Shown here in pieces: positions 25,310-34,443 of a stretch of DNA of 64,000 bases. Position 1 is the first letter of the stretch. Each line of letters begins with the position of its first letter. The notes under the pieces are model-generated. The model saw nothing but the letters and a program-made list of their open reading frames with translations, did not search any database and had not been told where the DNA came from. The translations under genes were made by a program, and so were the position numbers. The stretch is from Brachybacterium sp036311905 (lineage in GTDB: Bacteria > Actinomycetota > Actinomycetes > Actinomycetales > Dermabacteraceae). Location of the stretch: the NCBI RefSeq assembly GCF_036311905.1, contig NZ_JAZDCH010000021.1, forward strand, positions 1-64,000. Direction: 5' to 3'.

Positions 25310-26758
25310 TCAGACGTGACCGGCCTGCGCGAAGGGATCGATGACGTCGTCGGGCCCGTCGCCGCCGGACGCATCGCCCTCGCCCACCGGGGCCGCCTGG
25401 GCCTCGACGTCGATCGTCTCCGCGCCCGCGAGCGGGATGGATCCGCCGGGGATCGCGGCGAGCAGGCGCTTGGTGTACTCCTGCTGCGGCGAGTGGAACA
25501 CCTCGTCGGTGGTGCCCTGCTCGACGACCCGGCCCTTCTCCATCACCAGGGTTCGGTCGGCGATCTGCCGCACCACCGCGAGGTCGTGGGTGATGAACAG
25601 GTAGCTGAGACCCAGCTCGGCCTGCAGGTCGTTGAGCAGCTCGAGCACCTGGGCCTGCACCAGCACGTCGAGGGCCGAGACGGCCTCGTCGCAGATGACG
25701 ACCTCGGGGTCCAGGGCCAGGGCGCGCGCGATCGCGATGCGCTGACGCTGGCCGCCGGAGAGCTCGTTGGGATAGCGCTGCATCATCGCGGCGGGCAGCG
25801 ACACCTTGTCCAGCAGGTCGCGGACCTTCGCCTCCCGGGACTTCGCGTTCCCGATGCCGTGCAGGCGCAGCGGCTCCTCGATCGTGCGGTAGATCGAGTA
25901 CATCGGGTCGAGGGTTCCATAGGGGTTCTGGAAGATCGGCTGAACCCGGCGGCGCAGCGTCTTCTGGGCCCGGCCCCGGATGGTGGTGATGTCCTGGCCC
26001 TCGAAGAGGACCCGGCCCGAGGTGGGCTCGAGGAGCTTCAGCACCATCTGGGCGACCGTCGACTTGCCCGAGCCGGATTCGCCGACGATCGCGGTGGTGG
26101 TGCCGCGCTCGAGGGCGAAGGAGACGTCGTCCACCGCGCGGAAGGGCGTGGTCCGCCACGGCACGCTGCCCCGGATCGAGAACTCCTTGGTGAGCTTCTG
26201 GACCTCGATGACCGCCGTGGGATCCGGCTCGGAGTACCCGAACTCGGGCGAGAACTCGACCTCGCCGCGAGATGCGGCGGGGACGCCCTCGAGGGCGGCG
26301 CCCTCGTGGGCGTTCTCCAGGGCGTGCTCCCGGGCGGCCTCGCGCACCTCGAGCCGCTTGGCCGCGGAGACCAGCCGGCGCGAGGCCAGCGAGGGCGCCG
26401 AGGCGATGAGCCGCTTCGTGTACGGATGCTGCGGGGACTGCAGCAGCTCGAGCGCGGGACCGGACTCGACGACCTGCCCCTTGTACATCACCACGAGGTG
26501 CTGGGCGCGCTCGGCGGCGAGGCCCAGGTCGTGGGTGATCAGCAGCACCGCGACACCGAGCTCCCCGGTGAGGTGGTCGAGGTGGTCGAGGATCTGCTGC
26601 TGGACGGTGACGTCCAGGGCGCTGGTCGGCTCGTCGGCGATGAGCAGCTTGGGACGGGCGGCGAGGCCCATGGCGATCAGCGCGCGCTGCTTCATGCCGC
26701 CGGAGAACTCGTGCGGGTACTGGCCCGAGCGGCGCCCCGCTCCCCCGCCCCACGGTGT
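25310..26758 (-). pseudogene. 5'-truncated double-ATPase oligopeptide ABC transporter gene (DppD-DppF fusion type)
   Basis: The readable frame starts in the middle of the first ATPase domain. The first conserved residues are RRSGQYPHEFSGGMKQR, the signature motif, encoded at about 26687-26734. The Walker A, Q-loop and start codon of domain one are missing, and the only in-frame start is the Met of SGGMKQR (26695), which would give 461 residues. Domain two is complete, with GESGSGKST, LSGGQRQRIAIARAL, CDEAVSALD and the oligopeptide C-terminal region. Upstream frame PWGGGA is unlike the family and ends at a stop at 26759. No permease or binding-protein gene is adjacent. Confidence 0.85.
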
Positions 26759-26763
26759 TCAAT
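26758..26763 (+). promoter_or_regulatory. Candidate -10 of pgi
   Basis: TTCAAT is 6 nt before ATG 26770, in register with other predicted leaderless starts, but position 2 is T instead of A. The rest of the pgi promoter would lie inside the ABC remnant. Confidence 0.3.
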
Positions 26764-26769
26764 GGCGGC

Positions 26770-28494
26770 ATGACCGAGTCGAGCACCGCTTCCTCCCCCT
26801 CCACCCCCTCAGCCCCATCCGTCGAGCCCGTGGACCCCACGACCACCGCCGCCTGGGACGCCCTCGAGGCGCACGACCTCGAGCGCTCCGGGTCGCTGCG
26901 GGAGATGTTCGCCGCCGATCCGCAGCGTGCGGAGCGCCTGAGCTTCTCCGCGGCGGACCTGCACGTGGACCTGTCCAAGAACGTGATCACCGACCGCACC
27001 GTCGAGCTGCTGCTCCAGCTCGCCCGCGAGGTCGGCGTCGAGGAGCGTCGCGACGCCATGTTCGCGGGCGCCCACATCAACACGACCGAGGACCGGGCCG
27101 TGCTGCACACGGCGCTGCGCCGCCCCGAGGGCGCCTCCCCCGCCCTCGAGGTCGACGGACAGCAGATCGACGCGGACGTCCACGAGACCCTCCGCCGGGT
27201 CTACGAGTTCGCGGACTCGGTGCGCTCGGGCGAGTGGACCGGCGTGACCGGCAAGCGCATCGAGACCGTCGTGAACATCGGCATCGGCGGCAGCGACCTC
27301 GGCCCGGTGATGATCTACGAGGCGCTGAAGCCGCTCGCGCAGGACGGCCTCACCGCCCGCTTCCTCTCGAACATCGACCCCACCGACGCCTACGAGACGA
27401 CGCGGGATCTCGACCCCGAGACCACCCTGGTCATCGTCGCGAGCAAGACCTTCACCACCCTCGAGACCCTCACCAACGCGCGCCTCGTGCGCGACTGGCT
27501 GCTGGCCGGGCTGCGCGAGGGCGCGGGTCTGACCGCCGAGCAGGAGTCGGAGGCCGTCGCGAAGCACTTCGTGGCCGTCTCCACCGCGCTCGACAAGGTG
27601 GCCGAGTTCGGCATCGACCCCGAGAACGCCTTCGGCTTCTGGAACTGGGTGGGCGGCCGCTACAGCGTCGACTCGGCGATCGGCACCGTGCTCGCGACCG
27701 TGCTCGGCCCGGACGTCTTCGAGGAGCTGCTGGCCGGCTTCCACGCGATGGACGTGCACTTCGCGACCGCCCCGGCGGAGAAGAACGTGCCGCTGCTGAT
27801 GGGCCTGCTGAACGTGTGGAACGTGAACTTCCAGGAGGCGGAGACCCATGCGGTCCTCCCCTACTCCCAGTACCTCCACCGCTTCCCCGCCTACCTGCAG
27901 CAGCTGACCATGGAGTCCAACGGCAAGTCGGTGCGCTGGGACGGCTCCCTCGCCACGACGGAGACCGGCGAGGTGTTCTGGGGCGAGCCCGGCACCAACG
28001 GCCAGCACGCCTTCTACCAGCTGATCCATCAGGGCACCCGCACCATCCCCGCGGACTTCATCGCCTTCGCGACCCCGAACCACGCCCTGCGCGACGGCGA
28101 CCAGGACGTCCACGAGCTGTTCCTGGCGAACTTCTTCGCGCAGACCAAGGCGCTGGCCTTCGGGAAGACCGCCGAGGAGGTCCGGGCCGAGGGCACCGAG
28201 GGCGCGCTCGTCCCCGCCCGCCAGTTCTCGGGCGACCGCCCGACCACCTCGATCATGGCGCCGCAGCTGACCCCGTCGGTGCTGGGCCAGCTGATCGCGC
28301 TGTACGAGCACATCACCTTCGTGCAGGGCGCCGTGTGGGGGATCAACTCCTTCGACCAGTGGGGCGTCGAGCTCGGCAAGCAGCTGGCCAAGGACCTCGC
28401 GGGCGCCGTCGCGGGCGACGAGACGGCGATCGCGGCGGAGGACTCCTCGACCTCGGCGCTGATCCGCTACTACCGCGCGCACCGCGAGGGCTGA
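26770..28494 (+). CDS. pgi: Glucose-6-phosphate isomerase
   Basis: A 574-residue phosphoglucose isomerase interconverting glucose 6-phosphate and fructose 6-phosphate. Hallmarks are NIGIGGSDLGPVM, VIVASKTFTTLET, WNWVGGRYSV and the C-terminal WGINSFDQWGVELGK. An upstream in-frame GTG (26755) would add five residues. I prefer ATG 26770 (MTESSTASS), which gives a Ser/Pro-rich tail of about 25 residues before the conserved domain. It starts only about 35 bp from the last conserved codon of the divergent truncated ABC gene. A 59-bp hairpin follows 46 bp after the stop. Confidence 0.96.
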   Translation: MTESSTASSPSTPSAPSVEPVDPTTTAAWDALEAHDLERSGSLREMFAADPQRAERLSFSAADLHVDLSKNVITDRTVELLLQLAREVGVEERRDAMFAGAHINTTEDRAVLHTALRRPEGASPALEVDGQQIDADVHETLRRVYEFADSVRSGEWTGVTGKRIETVVNIGIGGSDLGPVMIYEALKPLAQDGLTARFLSNIDPTDAYETTRDLDPETTLVIVASKTFTTLETLTNARLVRDWLLAGLREGAGLTAEQESEAVAKHFVAVSTALDKVAEFGIDPENAFGFWNWVGGRYSVDSAIGTVLATVLGPDVFEELLAGFHAMDVHFATAPAEKNVPLLMGLLNVWNVNFQEAETHAVLPYSQYLHRFPAYLQQLTMESNGKSVRWDGSLATTETGEVFWGEPGTNGQHAFYQLIHQGTRTIPADFIAFATPNHALRDGDQDVHELFLANFFAQTKALAFGKTAEEVRAEGTEGALVPARQFSGDRPTTSIMAPQLTPSVLGQLIALYEHITFVQGAVWGINSFDQWGVELGKQLAKDLAGAVAGDETAIAAEDSSTSALIRYYRAHREG

Positions 28495-28540
28495 CCGGCC
28501 CCGTCCCGGCGGTCTCGGCCGGGCCAGGCTGTGTCCACCG

Positions 28541-28599
28541 ACGGGACGTGAACGGCCCGAGACCTGCATATGACAGGTCTCGGGCCGCTCACGTCCCGT
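28541..28599. terminator. Very long hairpin between convergent pgi and transporter genes
   Basis: Arms 28541-28566 and 28574-28599 (26 nt each) pair with one mismatch (A28552 against C28588), around the loop CATATGA. It lies 46 bp after the pgi stop and 68 bp after the end of the minus-strand transporter, so it probably terminates both. The stem is far longer than termination needs. Confidence 0.8.
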
Positions 28600-28667
28600 T
28601 CATGGACAGTGCCCGCGGGGAGGGCCCGCCAGATCCGCCCGGGCCGGCCGGAACCAGCGGGCTCAGG

Positions 28668-30086
28668 TCACGCCAGGTAGTCCACGTCCCGGGTCTCGCC
28701 GCCCGCGATGAGGGCGAGGATCGTGATCACCGCGGCGAGGGTGAGGTAGCCGCCGACCAGGAGCAGCGAGCCGCCCTGCGCCTGCCACAGCGCGATCATG
28801 GCGTAGGGCGCGGGGGCCGCCCCGATCACCGAGGCCATGTTGTAGCTGACGGCGCTGCCGGTGTACCGCACGTCGGCCCGGAACATCTCGGGCAGGAACG
28901 CCGCCATCGGCCCGAAGGTGAGGCCCATGAGGGTGAAGCCGAGGATCAGCGCGGCCATCACCCCGACCGTCCCGGCGTGCATGAGCGGGTCGAGCAACAG
29001 GCCGAAGACGCCGATTCCGGCGGTCACGACGAGCAGCAACCGCTTGCGGCCCAGGCGATCCGCGAGTGGACCGGAGACCACAGTGAAGATCCCGAAGAAG
29101 ACCACCCCGATGATCAGCATCGTGAGGAAGTCGGTGCGCTCGTAGCCGAGGCCCGGGGCAAAGCTCGTCGGGTCGAAGGCCTTGCCCGCCGCCTCCGCGG
29201 CGCCCCGGGCGGAGGCCTCGTCGGCCGCGGTGGTGCCGACCACCATGAGGAAGGCGGTCATGAGGTAGAAGAGCACGTACGTCGCAACCATGGCGAGGGT
29301 CGCGAGGACCAGCGGCTTGGCCGCGGTGCGGAACACGCGGGCGATCGGCACGGCCGCGACCCGCTGCTCGTCCAGCACCTTCTGGAAGGCCGGGGACTCC
29401 ATGAGCTTCAGCCGCACCCACAGGCCCACGATCACGAGCACCGCGGAGAGCAGGAAGGGCACGCGCCACCCCCAGGCCGTGAACTGCTCGGGGGTGAGCT
29501 GCACGCTCAGCAGCACGAACAGCAGGTTGGAGAGGATGAACCCGAGCGGGGCGCCGAGCTGGGGGAAGGTGCCGTACAGAGCGCGCTTGCCGGGAGGGGC
29601 GTTCTCGGTGGCCAGCAGCGCCGCGCCGGACCATTCGCCGCCCAGGCCGATGCCCTGGCAGAAACGCAGGAGCACCAGGATCGCGGGGGCGATGACCGCG
29701 AAGCCGGGCGTGGAGGCGGTGGGGAGCACGCCGATGAGGAAGGTCGCAATGCCCATCACCAGCAGGCTCGCGACGAGCGTGGTCTTGCGGCCTACGCGGT
29801 CTCCGTAGTGGCCGAAAATCAGCGAGCCCAGCGGCCGCGCGACGAAGGCGACGCCGAAGACGGCGAAGGAGCTCAGCAGCTGGTTCGCCGGGGTCTGCGT
29901 CGGGAAGAACAGGGCCGGGAAGACGAGCGAGGCGGCGGTCGCGTAGGCGTAGAAGTCGAAGAACTCGATCGTGGTGCCCACCATCGAGGCCGTGATGACG
30001 CGGCCTCGGGTGTTCGCGGGGGCGGTCGGCGGCGGGCCGGACGGATCGGTGGGGTCGGCGGGTTCGGGGGCATGCGGGTGGTTCAC
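28668..30086 (-). CDS. MHS-type major facilitator superfamily transporter
   Basis: A 472-residue 12-helix secondary transporter. The start of helix 1 (STASMVGTTIEFFDFYAYATA-like segment) and the loop GHYGDRVGRKTTL are typical of the metabolite:H+ symporter family (shikimate, proline/betaine, citrate or alpha-ketoglutarate carriers). The N-terminal 30 residues are Pro-rich and cytoplasmic. The substrate cannot be deduced. GTG 30086 is preceded by TAGTGT 8 nt upstream. It is divergent from the flotillin gene and convergent with pgi. Confidence 0.9.
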   Translation of the reverse strand: MNHPHAPEPADPTDPSGPPPTAPANTRGRVITASMVGTTIEFFDFYAYATAASLVFPALFFPTQTPANQLLSSFAVFGVAFVARPLGSLIFGHYGDRVGRKTTLVASLLVMGIATFLIGVLPTASTPGFAVIAPAILVLLRFCQGIGLGGEWSGAALLATENAPPGKRALYGTFPQLGAPLGFILSNLLFVLLSVQLTPEQFTAWGWRVPFLLSAVLVIVGLWVRLKLMESPAFQKVLDEQRVAAVPIARVFRTAAKPLVLATLAMVATYVLFYLMTAFLMVVGTTAADEASARGAAEAAGKAFDPTSFAPGLGYERTDFLTMLIIGVVFFGIFTVVSGPLADRLGRKRLLLVVTAGIGVFGLLLDPLMHAGTVGVMAALILGFTLMGLTFGPMAAFLPEMFRADVRYTGSAVSYNMASVIGAAPAPYAMIALWQAQGGSLLLVGGYLTLAAVITILALIAGGETRDVDYLA

Positions 30087-30094
30087 GACGGGCG

Positions 30095-30100
30095 ACACTA
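30095..30100 (-). promoter_or_regulatory. Predicted -10 for the MHS transporter
   Basis: TAGTGT on the minus strand, 8 nt before GTG 30086. It is compatible with a leaderless or near-leaderless transcript. Confidence 0.45.
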
Positions 30101-30265
30101 GACCCTCGATCCCACTATTCGGACCGCCAGGCCGCATCGCGAGACGTCGGCGCCGGAGATTCCGGACGCTCCCCGCCGCCGCGGTGTCCTCACCGGTCAC
30201 GACGGCGTCTCCGCCTCCGGAACGACCTCCCGCTCGGGGCCCCGCGATGGGACAATCGACGGCGA

Positions 30266-30286
30266 CGTGCATGAGGGGCATGCACG
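30266..30286. promoter_or_regulatory. Inverted repeat just upstream of the flotillin gene
   Basis: CGTGCATG (30266-30273), spacer AGGGG, CATGCACG (30279-30286), an exact match. It follows a GACAAT hexamer (30251-30256) that may be a -10, so it would lie at the mRNA 5' end. It could be an operator or a 5' stability hairpin. Confidence 0.45.
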
Positions 30287-30305
30287 AGCTCACTGAGGGG
30301 AACCC

Positions 30306-31880
30306 ATGGAAGCCTTGATCCCGATCGTCGGCGGGGCGGCGGTCATCCTGATCGTCCTGCTGATCCTGCTGTTGGTGCTGTTGCGCAGCTACCGCATCGC
30401 GGCGCCGAACGAAGCGCTCATCATCACCGGACGCAGCGCCAAGACCAGCCCCAACGGGGACATCGACCTCGAGTCGGGCGGGGCCCGCGTGGTCATCGGC
30501 GGGCGCGCGATCGTACGCCCCATCGTGGACCGCGCCTTCGTGCTCAGCCTCTCCTCGCGCCAGATCCCGGTCGAGGTCGAGGGCTACTCGATGAACGGCA
30601 TCTTCCTGCGCCTGCGCGGCGTCGCCCAGGTCAAGGTGGGCGGCAACGTCGACGATGTCCGCAAGGCCTCCCAGCGTTTCCTCGACCAGCAGCAGCAGAT
30701 CGACCACTACACCCAGGAGATCCTCTCGGGCACCCTGCGCGCCGTGGTCGGCACGCTGAGCGTCGAGCAGATCATCCGCGACCGCGCGTCCTTCGCCTCG
30801 CAGGTGCAGGCCGAGGCCGAGCACTCGATGAACAACCAGGGCCTGGTCATCGATACCTTCCAGATCTCCGCGGTCGAGGACGACGGCTCCTACCTGCGCG
30901 ACTGGGGCCGCCCGGAGGCGGCGCTGGTCGCCAAGCGCGCCTCGATCGCCGAGTCCGACGCGAACCGCGAGTCGACCCAGGCGAAGAACCTCAACCTCCA
31001 GCAGGAGGCCGAGTCGAAGCAGGCCTTCGACATCCGCAACGCCGAGATCAAGGAGGAGACCGACGCCCGTCAGGCCGTGGCCGACGCCGCCGGTCCCCTC
31101 GCCCGCGCCGCGCAGCAGCAGAGGATCATCGAGCAGGAAGAGCTCATCGCGGTCCGCAACAACGACCTGCGCGAGAAGCAGCTCATCGCGGAGGTCCACA
31201 AGCCGGCCGAGGCCAAGCGCTACGCCGAGCAGCAGGACGCGGACTCGAAGAAGTACGCCCGCGTCGCCGACTCGGAGGCGCAGCTGACCGACGAGCGCAA
31301 CCGCGCCGAGGCCCGCAAGGTCTCCGCGGACGCCGAGGCGCACGCGATCGAGGCCCGCGGTCGGGCCGAGGCCGAGGTCGAGCTGCAGCGCCGCTCGAAG
31401 GACGCCGAGGCCGTGCGCCTCGAGGGTCAGGCCGAAGCCGACTCGCTGCGCGCCAAGGGCGAGGCCGAGGGTGCGGCGATCCGCGCCAAGGGCGATGCCG
31501 AGGCGGAGACCACCCGGGCCCGCGCCGAGGCGTACAAGCAGTTCAACGACGCCGCGGTGCTCGCCCAGGTGCTCGACGTGCTGCCGGCCGTCGCGAACGA
31601 GCTCGCCTCCCCCTACTCGAACATCTCCAACCTCTCGGTGTTCTCCACCGACGGCGAGGCGAAGATCGGGCAGAACATCTCGGTGGGACTCGCCCAGGTC
31701 CTCGACATGGTCAAGTCCACGACCGGCGTCGACTTCCAGGACACCCTGCAGCGGGCCGCCGAGGGCGGTCGCTCCGTGCGCGCCCAGGCCGAGCAGGCAG
31801 GGTCCGCGGCGGGCTCCGCCCCGGCGGCCCCCACCGCACCGTCGACCGACGCCGACGACGCCGCCGACGCCCCGGAGTGA
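30306..31880 (+). CDS. Flotillin-like SPFH-domain membrane protein
   Basis: A 524-residue flotillin family protein that organises membrane microdomains. An N-terminal membrane helix (about residues 5-28, very Leu/Val-rich) is followed by an SPFH/band-7 domain (about 30-200, with YRIAAPNEALIITGR at its start). A long Ala/Glu/Lys/Arg coiled coil with AEAE and RAEAE repeats runs from about 210 to 405, and the C-terminus is an Ala/Pro/Asp-rich tail. GAGGGG lies 6 nt before ATG 30306. No NfeD partner gene is adjacent. A G/C hairpin follows at 31927-31957. Confidence 0.92.
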   Translation: MEALIPIVGGAAVILIVLLILLLVLLRSYRIAAPNEALIITGRSAKTSPNGDIDLESGGARVVIGGRAIVRPIVDRAFVLSLSSRQIPVEVEGYSMNGIFLRLRGVAQVKVGGNVDDVRKASQRFLDQQQQIDHYTQEILSGTLRAVVGTLSVEQIIRDRASFASQVQAEAEHSMNNQGLVIDTFQISAVEDDGSYLRDWGRPEAALVAKRASIAESDANRESTQAKNLNLQQEAESKQAFDIRNAEIKEETDARQAVADAAGPLARAAQQQRIIEQEELIAVRNNDLREKQLIAEVHKPAEAKRYAEQQDADSKKYARVADSEAQLTDERNRAEARKVSADAEAHAIEARGRAEAEVELQRRSKDAEAVRLEGQAEADSLRAKGEAEGAAIRAKGDAEAETTRARAEAYKQFNDAAVLAQVLDVLPAVANELASPYSNISNLSVFSTDGEAKIGQNISVGLAQVLDMVKSTTGVDFQDTLQRAAEGGRSVRAQAEQAGSAAGSAPAAPTAPSTDADDAADAPE

Positions 31881-31926
31881 CCCTCTCCCGTCGGACCGGA
31901 TGACCGGAGCCGACGGACCCGAACGG

Positions 31927-31957
31927 CGCCCCGTCCCCGCATCGCGGGGGCGGGGCG
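31927..31957 (+). terminator. Hairpin terminator after the flotillin gene
   Basis: A 14-nt stem (31927-31940 with 31944-31957, one G-T wobble) and loop ATC, 46 bp after the stop, followed by TCGTTCT. Confidence 0.75.
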
Positions 31958-32054
31958 TCGTTCTGCGTCGGCGGTCGAAGGATGCCGTTCACCTGCACGT
32001 CATGTGCTGTTCGTGGCGGGACCGAGGGCTTGGCGACATGCCGCGGGGTGGTCC

Positions 32055-32060
32055 TAGAGT
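32055..32060 (+). promoter_or_regulatory. Predicted -10 for pfkA
   Basis: TAGAGT, with a TTGGCG element at 32030-32035 as a possible -35 (19-bp spacing). The predicted leader is about 40 nt. Confidence 0.5.
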
Positions 32061-32106
32061 GGGTCGCAGCACCCCTGGTCCCGGCGAGAGAAGCGAGTCC
32101 TCCCCC

Positions 32107-33135
32107 ATGAAGATCGGCATCCTGACCTCCGGGGGCGACTGCCCCGGGCTGAACGCCGTCATCCGCGGCATCGTGATCAAGGGCGACAAGCTGTTCGAGG
32201 ACGAGTTCATCGGCTATCGCGACGGCTGGCGCGGGGTGATCGAGAACGACTGGATGACGCTCCCCCGGCGCAAGGTGCGCGGCATCGGCCGGATCGGCGG
32301 CACGATCCTCGGCACCTCCCGCGCGAACCCCTTCCACGACGGGGCCGACGGGGCGGAGGTCGTGCTGCGGCAGATGGACGAGAACGACATCGACGCGATC
32401 GTCGCGATCGGCGGGGACGGCACCCTGTTCACGGCGAACCGTCTGCACGAGGCGGGCGTGCCGGTGGTCGGTGTGCCGAAGACGGTGGACAACGACCTCG
32501 ACGCGACCGACTACACCTTCGGCTTCAACACCGCGGTGGAGATCGCGACCGAGTCCCTGGACCGGCTGCGGATGACCGGCGACTCGCACCACCGTTGCAT
32601 GGTCGCCGAGGTGATGGGCCGCTCGGTGGGCTGGATCGCGCTGCACTCCGGCATGGCGGCGGGCGCCCACGTGATCTGCCTGCCCGAGTTCCCGCTGACC
32701 ATCGACGAGATCTGCGGCTACGTGAAGTCCGCCTTCGACCGCGGCCGGGCGCCGCTCGTGGTGGTCGCCGAGGGCTTCATCCCGCAGGACGCCCCCGAGG
32801 GCTTCATGGACTACGACCTCGACGAGTTCGGCCGTCCCCGCTTCGGCGGGGTCGCCGCGGCCCTCGCCCCGATCATCGAGGAGCGTCTCGGCGTGGAGGC
32901 CCGTGCGACCGTGCTCGGCCACATCCAGCGCGGCGGCGAGCCGACGGGCTACGACCGGGTGCTGGCCACCCGGCTCGGCACCGCCGCCGTCGATCTCGTG
33001 CACCGGGGCGGCTTCGGGCGCATGGTGTCCCTGCGGGGCACCGAGATCGTGGACGTGCCGCTGAGCGACGCGATCGACTCCACGAAGAAGGTGCCGCAGT
33101 CCCGGTGGGACGAGGTCGAGATCCTCTTCGGCTGA
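32107..33135 (+). CDS. pfkA: 6-phosphofructokinase
   Basis: A 342-residue group A phosphofructokinase acting on fructose 6-phosphate in glycolysis. The phosphoryl-donor site reads IGGDGTL, with glycine at the position that is Asp in pyrophosphate enzymes, together with the lysine in VPKTVDND. From the literature, this Gly/Lys combination is seen in actinobacterial ATP-dependent enzymes such as the Streptomyces one, so ATP is the likely donor. MTGDSHHRCMVAEVMGR is the substrate-binding region. The leader GAGAGAAGCGAG region precedes ATG 32107. A hairpin at 33166-33185 follows. Confidence 0.95.
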   Translation: MKIGILTSGGDCPGLNAVIRGIVIKGDKLFEDEFIGYRDGWRGVIENDWMTLPRRKVRGIGRIGGTILGTSRANPFHDGADGAEVVLRQMDENDIDAIVAIGGDGTLFTANRLHEAGVPVVGVPKTVDNDLDATDYTFGFNTAVEIATESLDRLRMTGDSHHRCMVAEVMGRSVGWIALHSGMAAGAHVICLPEFPLTIDEICGYVKSAFDRGRAPLVVVAEGFIPQDAPEGFMDYDLDEFGRPRFGGVAAALAPIIEERLGVEARATVLGHIQRGGEPTGYDRVLATRLGTAAVDLVHRGGFGRMVSLRGTEIVDVPLSDAIDSTKKVPQSRWDEVEILFG

Positions 33136-33165
33136 CAGGCCGACGGGCCCCACAGCTCAGCCGGC

Positions 33166-33185
33166 GGATCCCGCTGACGGGATCC
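33166..33185. terminator. Short hairpin between convergent pfkA and acyl-CoA dehydrogenase genes
   Basis: GGATCCCG (33166-33173), loop CTGA, CGGGATCC (33178-33185). It is in the 63-bp convergent gap and could act for both genes. Confidence 0.55.
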
Positions 33186-33198
33186 CGCGCGGCCCCGC

Positions 33199-34389
33199 TC
33201 AGCCGGCGGAGCCGACCTCGCCCAGCAGCGCCTTCCCGTAGGACGCGTGCACCGACTCCTCGTCGGACGGGTGATAGAGGCCCGCCCGGACGTCGCGGGA
33301 GAGCCGCTCGAGCTCGCTGCGGCGGAAGAAGTGGGAGCCGCCGCTCGCGCGGAGCACCTGGTCCACGGCCGCGATCGCGGCCTCGGTCGCGCGGGACTTC
33401 ACCCCGGAGAAGTGGAGGAACCAGCGGGCGCCGTGGTCGGTGATCCCGGGCCCCGTGGAGCCGGTGCCGAGCGCGTCGAGATCGGCGGTGACCTTCTCGA
33501 TCTGCAGGATCGCCCCGTCGATCCCGATCGCGGCGGCGGCGAGGCGGCGGCGGATGTCGGGGTCGTCGGCGTGGACGATGCCGCGGGTGACGGAGCGGCG
33601 GGTGGTCGCGACCTGCACGCCCACGGCGAGCGCCCGCTCCGCGATGCCGGTGTAGACCGAGGCGATGAGCAGCTCGAAGGCACCGAAGATCCCGCGCACG
33701 AGCGGATCGGGGTTCGGTCCGACGGGGGTGAGGGTGAGGACGTCCTGGGCGGCGATCGGTGCGGCGTGCAGGCGGGTGGTGCGGGACTGGGTGCCGCGCA
33801 TGCCGTGGGTGTCCCAGTCGTCGAGGACCTCGACCGCGTCGGTGCGCTCGAGCAGTCCGAACACGAGGCGGGGGTCGACCTCGGTGGCATCGGCGAGGCG
33901 TCCGTGGACCACGAGCCGGTCCCACACCGGCGCGAGGGAGGTGAAGATCTTGGTCCCCGTGACGGTGTACCCGCCGTCCTCGCGGGCATCCGCGCGGGTC
34001 GAGGCGTCGAAGAGCATCGCCTCGTTGCCGGCCTCGGAGATGCCGAAGGCGAACAGGAGGTCCTCCGCGGCGCCGGCGAGGACCCGCTCCCCCGCGTCGG
34101 CGCCGACGAGATGCGCGTGCAGCGCCGCGCCGGTGACCACGAGGTGCATGTTCAGGGCGAGGGCCGTGGCCGGGGCGGCCTGGGCGAGGCGCCGCTGCAC
34201 CCGGGAGGCGTCCAGCAGGCTCGCCCCGAGCCCGCCGAGCACGGTCGGCACGAGCAACCGCAGGTAGCCGCGCTCGCGCAGGTCGGCCAGGTCCAGCTCG
34301 GGGAAGGTGTTCTCCCGGTCGTGGACCGCCGCGCGCTCGCGGAAGGTCTCGAGGAGGTCATCGGGCAGCAGGTCCTCTGCGAAGCTCAT
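33199..34389 (-). CDS. Acyl-CoA dehydrogenase family protein
   Basis: A 396-residue flavoprotein-like member of the acyl-CoA dehydrogenase superfamily. The helical N-terminal domain, the middle beta-domain (FAFGISEAGNEAML, YTVTGTKIFTSLAP) and the C-terminal helical bundle with RASGGSHFFRRSELERLSRD are visible. The last resembles the FMN/FAD-type monooxygenase and dehydrogenase subgroup with a Ser/His-containing C-terminus. The physiological substrate is unknown and no fatty-acid genes are adjacent. TAGCGT lies 7 nt before ATG 34389, so it is probably leaderless. Confidence 0.88.
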   Translation of the reverse strand: MSFAEDLLPDDLLETFRERAAVHDRENTFPELDLADLRERGYLRLLVPTVLGGLGASLLDASRVQRRLAQAAPATALALNMHLVVTGAALHAHLVGADAGERVLAGAAEDLLFAFGISEAGNEAMLFDASTRADAREDGGYTVTGTKIFTSLAPVWDRLVVHGRLADATEVDPRLVFGLLERTDAVEVLDDWDTHGMRGTQSRTTRLHAAPIAAQDVLTLTPVGPNPDPLVRGIFGAFELLIASVYTGIAERALAVGVQVATTRRSVTRGIVHADDPDIRRRLAAAAIGIDGAILQIEKVTADLDALGTGSTGPGITDHGARWFLHFSGVKSRATEAAIAAVDQVLRASGGSHFFRRSELERLSRDVRAGLYHPSDEESVHASYGKALLGEVGSAG

Positions 34390-34396
34390 GGGCTCA

Positions 34397-34402
34397 ACGC
34401 TA
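34397..34402 (-). promoter_or_regulatory. Predicted leaderless -10 for the acyl-CoA dehydrogenase-like gene
   Basis: TAGCGT on the minus strand, 7 nt before ATG 34389. Confidence 0.55.
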
Positions 34403-34443
34403 GTCCACGTCCGCCGACGGGAGCTGGGGGCGAGAGCGGGGTC

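Noticed and set aside
26755..26769. GTG 26755 as the pgi start
   Set aside because: It would add only MFNGG without a ribosome-binding site. ATG 26770 fits the common start geometry, although the -10 there is weak.
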